Assembly (NCBI GenBank): GCA_910587865.1
Contig: CAJUNX010000017.1
Span: forward strand, 9,373-73,372
Source of the DNA: an uncultured Roseburia sp.
GTDB lineage: Bacteria > Bacillota > Clostridia > Lachnospirales > Lachnospiraceae
DNA length: 64,000 bases
Reading direction: 5' to 3'
The notes beneath the pieces are model-generated. The model saw only the letters and a list, made by a program, of their open reading frames with translations, was not told where the DNA came from and did no database searches. This document shows, one piece after another, positions 61,556-64,000 of this stretch. The first letter of the stretch is position 1. Every line of letters begins with the position of its first letter. A program made the position numbers and the translations under genes.

Positions 61556-63394
61556 ATGAAAATAAAACGTGAAGATGTCCGCAACATCGCAATCATCGCC
61601 CACGTCGACCACGGGAAAACCACGCTGGTGGACGAACTGTTAAAGCAAAGCGGCGTATTTCGGGAAAACCAGTCCGTGCAGGAGCGCGTGATGGATTCAA
61701 ATGACATTGAGCGCGAGCGCGGCATCACGATCCTGTCCAAAAACACCGCGATCACCTACGGCGATGTAAAAATCAATATCATCGATACGCCCGGACATGC
61801 CGACTTCGGCGGCGAGGTAGAGCGTGTCCTTAAAATGGTAAACGGCGTCATTCTCGTCGTGGATGCCTTCGAGGGCGTCATGCCGCAGACAAAGTTCGTA
61901 CTGATGAAAGCGCTCGAGCTTGCGCTGCCGGTCATCGTATGCGTCAACAAAATCGACCGTCCGGAAGCACGTCCGGATGAAGTTGTCGATGAAGTCCTCG
62001 AATTATTTATCGACCTTGATGCCTCGGAAGAACAGCTGGACTGTCCCTTTCTTTTTGCCTCCGCGCGGGACGGCTATGCCGTGCGCGATACCGCGGATCT
62101 TGACGCGGAGCAGAAAAACATGACGCCGCTGTTTGAAACCATCTTAGACTATATTCCGGCGCCGGAGGGCGATCCGGATGCCAATACCCAGGTGTTAATC
62201 AGCACGATCGACTACAATGAATATGTCGGACGCATCGGCATCGGAAAAGTGGATAACGGCTGTCTGCGGATCAATCAGGACGCCGTCGTCGTCAATCATC
62301 ACGAGCCGGATACGCAGAGAAAAGTCCGCATCAGCAAGCTTTACGAATTCAGCGGTTTAAACAAGTCGGACGTCACAGAGGCCGGCATCGGATCAATCGT
62401 CGCGATCTCCGGCATCGCGGATATTCATATCGGCGATACGATCTGCGCGCCGGAGGCCCCGGCCGCGATCCCCTTTCAGCAGATCTCGGAGCCGACGCTT
62501 GCGATGAATTTTATCGTAAACGACAGCCCCTTCGCCGGGCAGGAGGGAAAATACGTCACCTCCCGCCACATCAGGGACCGGCTGTTCCGCGAATTAAACA
62601 CCGACGTCTCTCTGCGCGTGGAGGAGACGGACAGCCCGGACTCCTACAAGGTATCCGGACGCGGGGAGCTTCATCTGTCCGTGCTGATCGAAAATATGCG
62701 CCGCGAGGGCTATGAATTCGCGGTGAGCAAAGCCGAGGTGCTCTATCACACCGACGAAAACGGAAAGCGCACCGAGCCGATGGAGCTTGCCTATGTGGAT
62801 GTTCCGGACGAATTCACCGGTTCCGTCATCGACAAATTAAGTCAGCGCAAAGGCGAGCTGCGCGGCATGAAATCCATCACCGGCGGCTATACGAGACTGG
62901 AATTTGCGATTCCTTCCCGCGGTCTGATCGGCTATCGCGGCGAGTTTCTGACCGACACGCGCGGAAACGGTATCATCAATACCATTTTTGACGGCTATGC
63001 CCCGTTTAAAGGCGAAATCGCATACCGCAAGCAGGGCTCGCTGATCGCATTCGAAAACGGCGAATCCGTCACCTACGGCCTGTTTTCCGCACAGGACCGC
63101 GGCACACTCTTTATCGGCCCGGGTGAGCGCGTCTACGCCGGCATGGTGATCGGTTCCTCCTCGAGAGCGGAAGACATCGAGCTGAATGTCTGCAAAAAGA
63201 AGCATCTGACCAACACGCGCTCCTCCTCCGCAGACGAGGCCCTGACCCTGGTTCCGCCGAAGGTCTTAAGTCTCGAACAGGCGCTTGATTTCATCGATGT
63301 CGACGAGCTTTTAGAGGTCACGCCGGAGAGCCTGCGCATCCGCAAACGGATCTTAGATCCCACGCTGCGCAAGAGAGCCGCAATGAAAAAATAA
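61556..63394 (+). CDS. typA: Ribosome-associated GTPase TypA/BipA
   Basis: 612 residues, full length. GTPase motifs are HVDHGKTTLVDELL, the RGITI switch I segment, DTPGHADFGGEVERVL, NKIDR and SAR. The EF-G-like domain III and C-terminal domain follow (GRGELHLSVLIENMRREGYEF, RQGSLIAFENGESVTYGL). It assists 50S assembly under stress. A GAGG site precedes the ATG. Confidence 0.97.
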   Translation: MKIKREDVRNIAIIAHVDHGKTTLVDELLKQSGVFRENQSVQERVMDSNDIERERGITILSKNTAITYGDVKINIIDTPGHADFGGEVERVLKMVNGVILVVDAFEGVMPQTKFVLMKALELALPVIVCVNKIDRPEARPDEVVDEVLELFIDLDASEEQLDCPFLFASARDGYAVRDTADLDAEQKNMTPLFETILDYIPAPEGDPDANTQVLISTIDYNEYVGRIGIGKVDNGCLRINQDAVVVNHHEPDTQRKVRISKLYEFSGLNKSDVTEAGIGSIVAISGIADIHIGDTICAPEAPAAIPFQQISEPTLAMNFIVNDSPFAGQEGKYVTSRHIRDRLFRELNTDVSLRVEETDSPDSYKVSGRGELHLSVLIENMRREGYEFAVSKAEVLYHTDENGKRTEPMELAYVDVPDEFTGSVIDKLSQRKGELRGMKSITGGYTRLEFAIPSRGLIGYRGEFLTDTRGNGIINTIFDGYAPFKGEIAYRKQGSLIAFENGESVTYGLFSAQDRGTLFIGPGERVYAGMVIGSSSRAEDIELNVCKKKHLTNTRSSSADEALTLVPPKVLSLEQALDFIDVDELLEVTPESLRIRKRILDPTLRKRAAMKK

Positions 63395-63407
63395 AAACCC
63401 ACATGCC

Positions 63408-63566
63408 ATCATATGTGTTATCCCCAATGAGCAGGAACAATACAGCTTTCTGGCGGACGGCGGCACGTCAAGAAATATATATGGAGTTTTTAAGAATCCC
63501 CCCGGAGCGGGGAGCGGTCAGCCTGTGACCTGCTCCACTTCCGGTATGGGTTTGAGATTAAAATGA
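63408..63566 (+). pseudogene. Fragment with a RepA-like start
   Basis: An open frame without its own start reads VIPNEQEQYSF, the N-terminal signature of plasmid/ICE replication initiator (RepA-type) proteins, then diverges (LADGGTSRNIYG...) and stops. It is interpreted as a scar of an integrated element joined to unrelated sequence. Confidence 0.45.
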
Positions 63567-63788
63567 ATTTCGATAGGTTTCTTCCAGATACAGCCGGATG
63601 TATTTCATGTCCGTGTCGGTCATGGGGCTGTCCGGGGTTCTTTTGTAACCGATAGGTTTTAAAATGTCGGTGCGGTCGGTCAGAAGGTTATAAGCAACCG
63701 CCCCGGACAGGAGCGGGTCGCACTGGAACACGGTCAGGCAGTTGCGGATGCTGTTTCGGATGCCGCCTTTCTCGGTGGTTTCCAGCAT
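63558..63788 (-). pseudogene. Truncated VapE-like (virulence-associated E) fragment
   Basis: About 76 residues resembling the middle of VapE-type phage/ICE helicase-primase partners (LTVFQCDPLLSGAVAYNLLTDR, TDTDMKYIRLYLEETY). Both sides of the normal protein are missing: the chain stops right after LEETY and its upstream part is replaced by an opposing gene. No ribosome site. Remnant of a mobile element. Confidence 0.6.
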
Positions 63789-64000
63789 GGCTTTGACTAC
63801 CATACAGGAACGCCTTTGGGAACTGCGCAAGGACAAAGGGCTTAATCTGGAAGAGCTGGCACAACTGACGCAGATTTCAAAATCTGCCCTTGCCAGCTAT
63901 GAATCTAAGGACAATAAAGAAATCAATCATGGCAACCTTATCACGCTGGCAGATTTTTATGGGGTGTCCATTGATTATCTGTTATGCCGGACAGAAAACA
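63787..64000 (+). CDS. XRE-family (Cro/CI-type) regulator, cut by the window edge
   Basis: The first 71 codons of a plus-strand gene. The XRE helix-turn-helix is complete (LRKDKGLNLEELAQLTQISKSALASYE) and followed by LITLADFYGVSIDYLLCRTE, typical of phage and ICE repressors. Its ATG overlaps, head to head, the start of the truncated VapE fragment. Together with its neighbours it marks the left part of an integrated element that continues beyond the window. Confidence 0.85.
   Translation, partial: MALTTIQERLWELRKDKGLNLEELAQLTQISKSALASYESKDNKEINHGNLITLADFYGVSIDYLLCRTEN

Overview
This 64 kb window looks like a chromosomal segment of a monoderm, fairly GC-rich Clostridia, most likely a gut Lachnospiraceae. 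The reasons are strong AGGAGG-type ribosome sites, sigma-A promoters, LL-diaminopimelate aminotransferase (dapL), a glnA gene paired with an ANTAR regulator, a GPH-type sugar symporter, a permuted GH3 glucosidase, InlB-type B-repeats on secreted proteins and an outer-membrane-free Tad-like pilus locus. No rRNA, tRNA or CRISPR was seen. The species cannot be named from the sequence alone.

Layout. 0.5-5.5 kb: a response regulator/sensor kinase/ABC-exporter operon with matching operator boxes at two promoters. 5.5-10 kb: an AraC regulator, a sugar isomerase, a MATE pump and a FucO-type alcohol dehydrogenase. 10-17 kb: a galactoside-type uptake cluster (binding protein, two permeases, LacI regulator, GH42 beta-galactosidase) behind a consensus promoter and a palindromic operator. 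17.4-22.4 kb: a 47-residue protein, then a chemoreceptor translationally coupled to a domain-permuted GH3 glucosidase. 22.8-27.9 kb: a tannase-like hydrolase with a PKD-like tail, its GPH symporter and a divergent AraC regulator. 28-31.8 kb: a cytosolic zinc-binding (CZB) chemoreceptor, an M23 peptidase and a metal-exporter-like permease. 31.8-35.8 kb: dapL and a hisA-glnA-ANTAR operon. 36-39 kb: a 1002-residue secreted repeat protein.

39.2-42.2 kb: guaB and a CNNM/CorC protein. 42.2-47.5 kb: a compact nine-gene Tad-like pilus operon (ParA-like protein, CpaF ATPase, TadB-TadC fusion and six short pilin-like proteins). 48-50.9 kb: DegV, then a membrane-tethered MerR regulator with a YbjQ-family and a YhfC-family partner behind a 19-bp-spacer promoter. 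51-58 kb: purB, purC, gpmI, a shortened CapA-like protein and an AEC transporter. 58-60.6 kb: dapB and dapA behind a lysine riboswitch. 60.6-63.4 kb: a double-OB SSB-like protein and typA. The last 600 bp hold debris and one live-looking regulator of an integrated mobile element.

Two kinds of unexplained intergenic structure recur. The first is minisatellites with 33-44 bp periods, lying beside otherwise ordinary genes. The second is dispersed multi-hairpin elements, two of which (40.8 kb and 58.1 kb) keep the same fold with compensating base changes. The most promising system is the pilus operon. Three of its short proteins start with the same ME(Q/H)V..YG..L motif, there is no prepilin peptidase, and two minor pilins end in adhesin-like domains.
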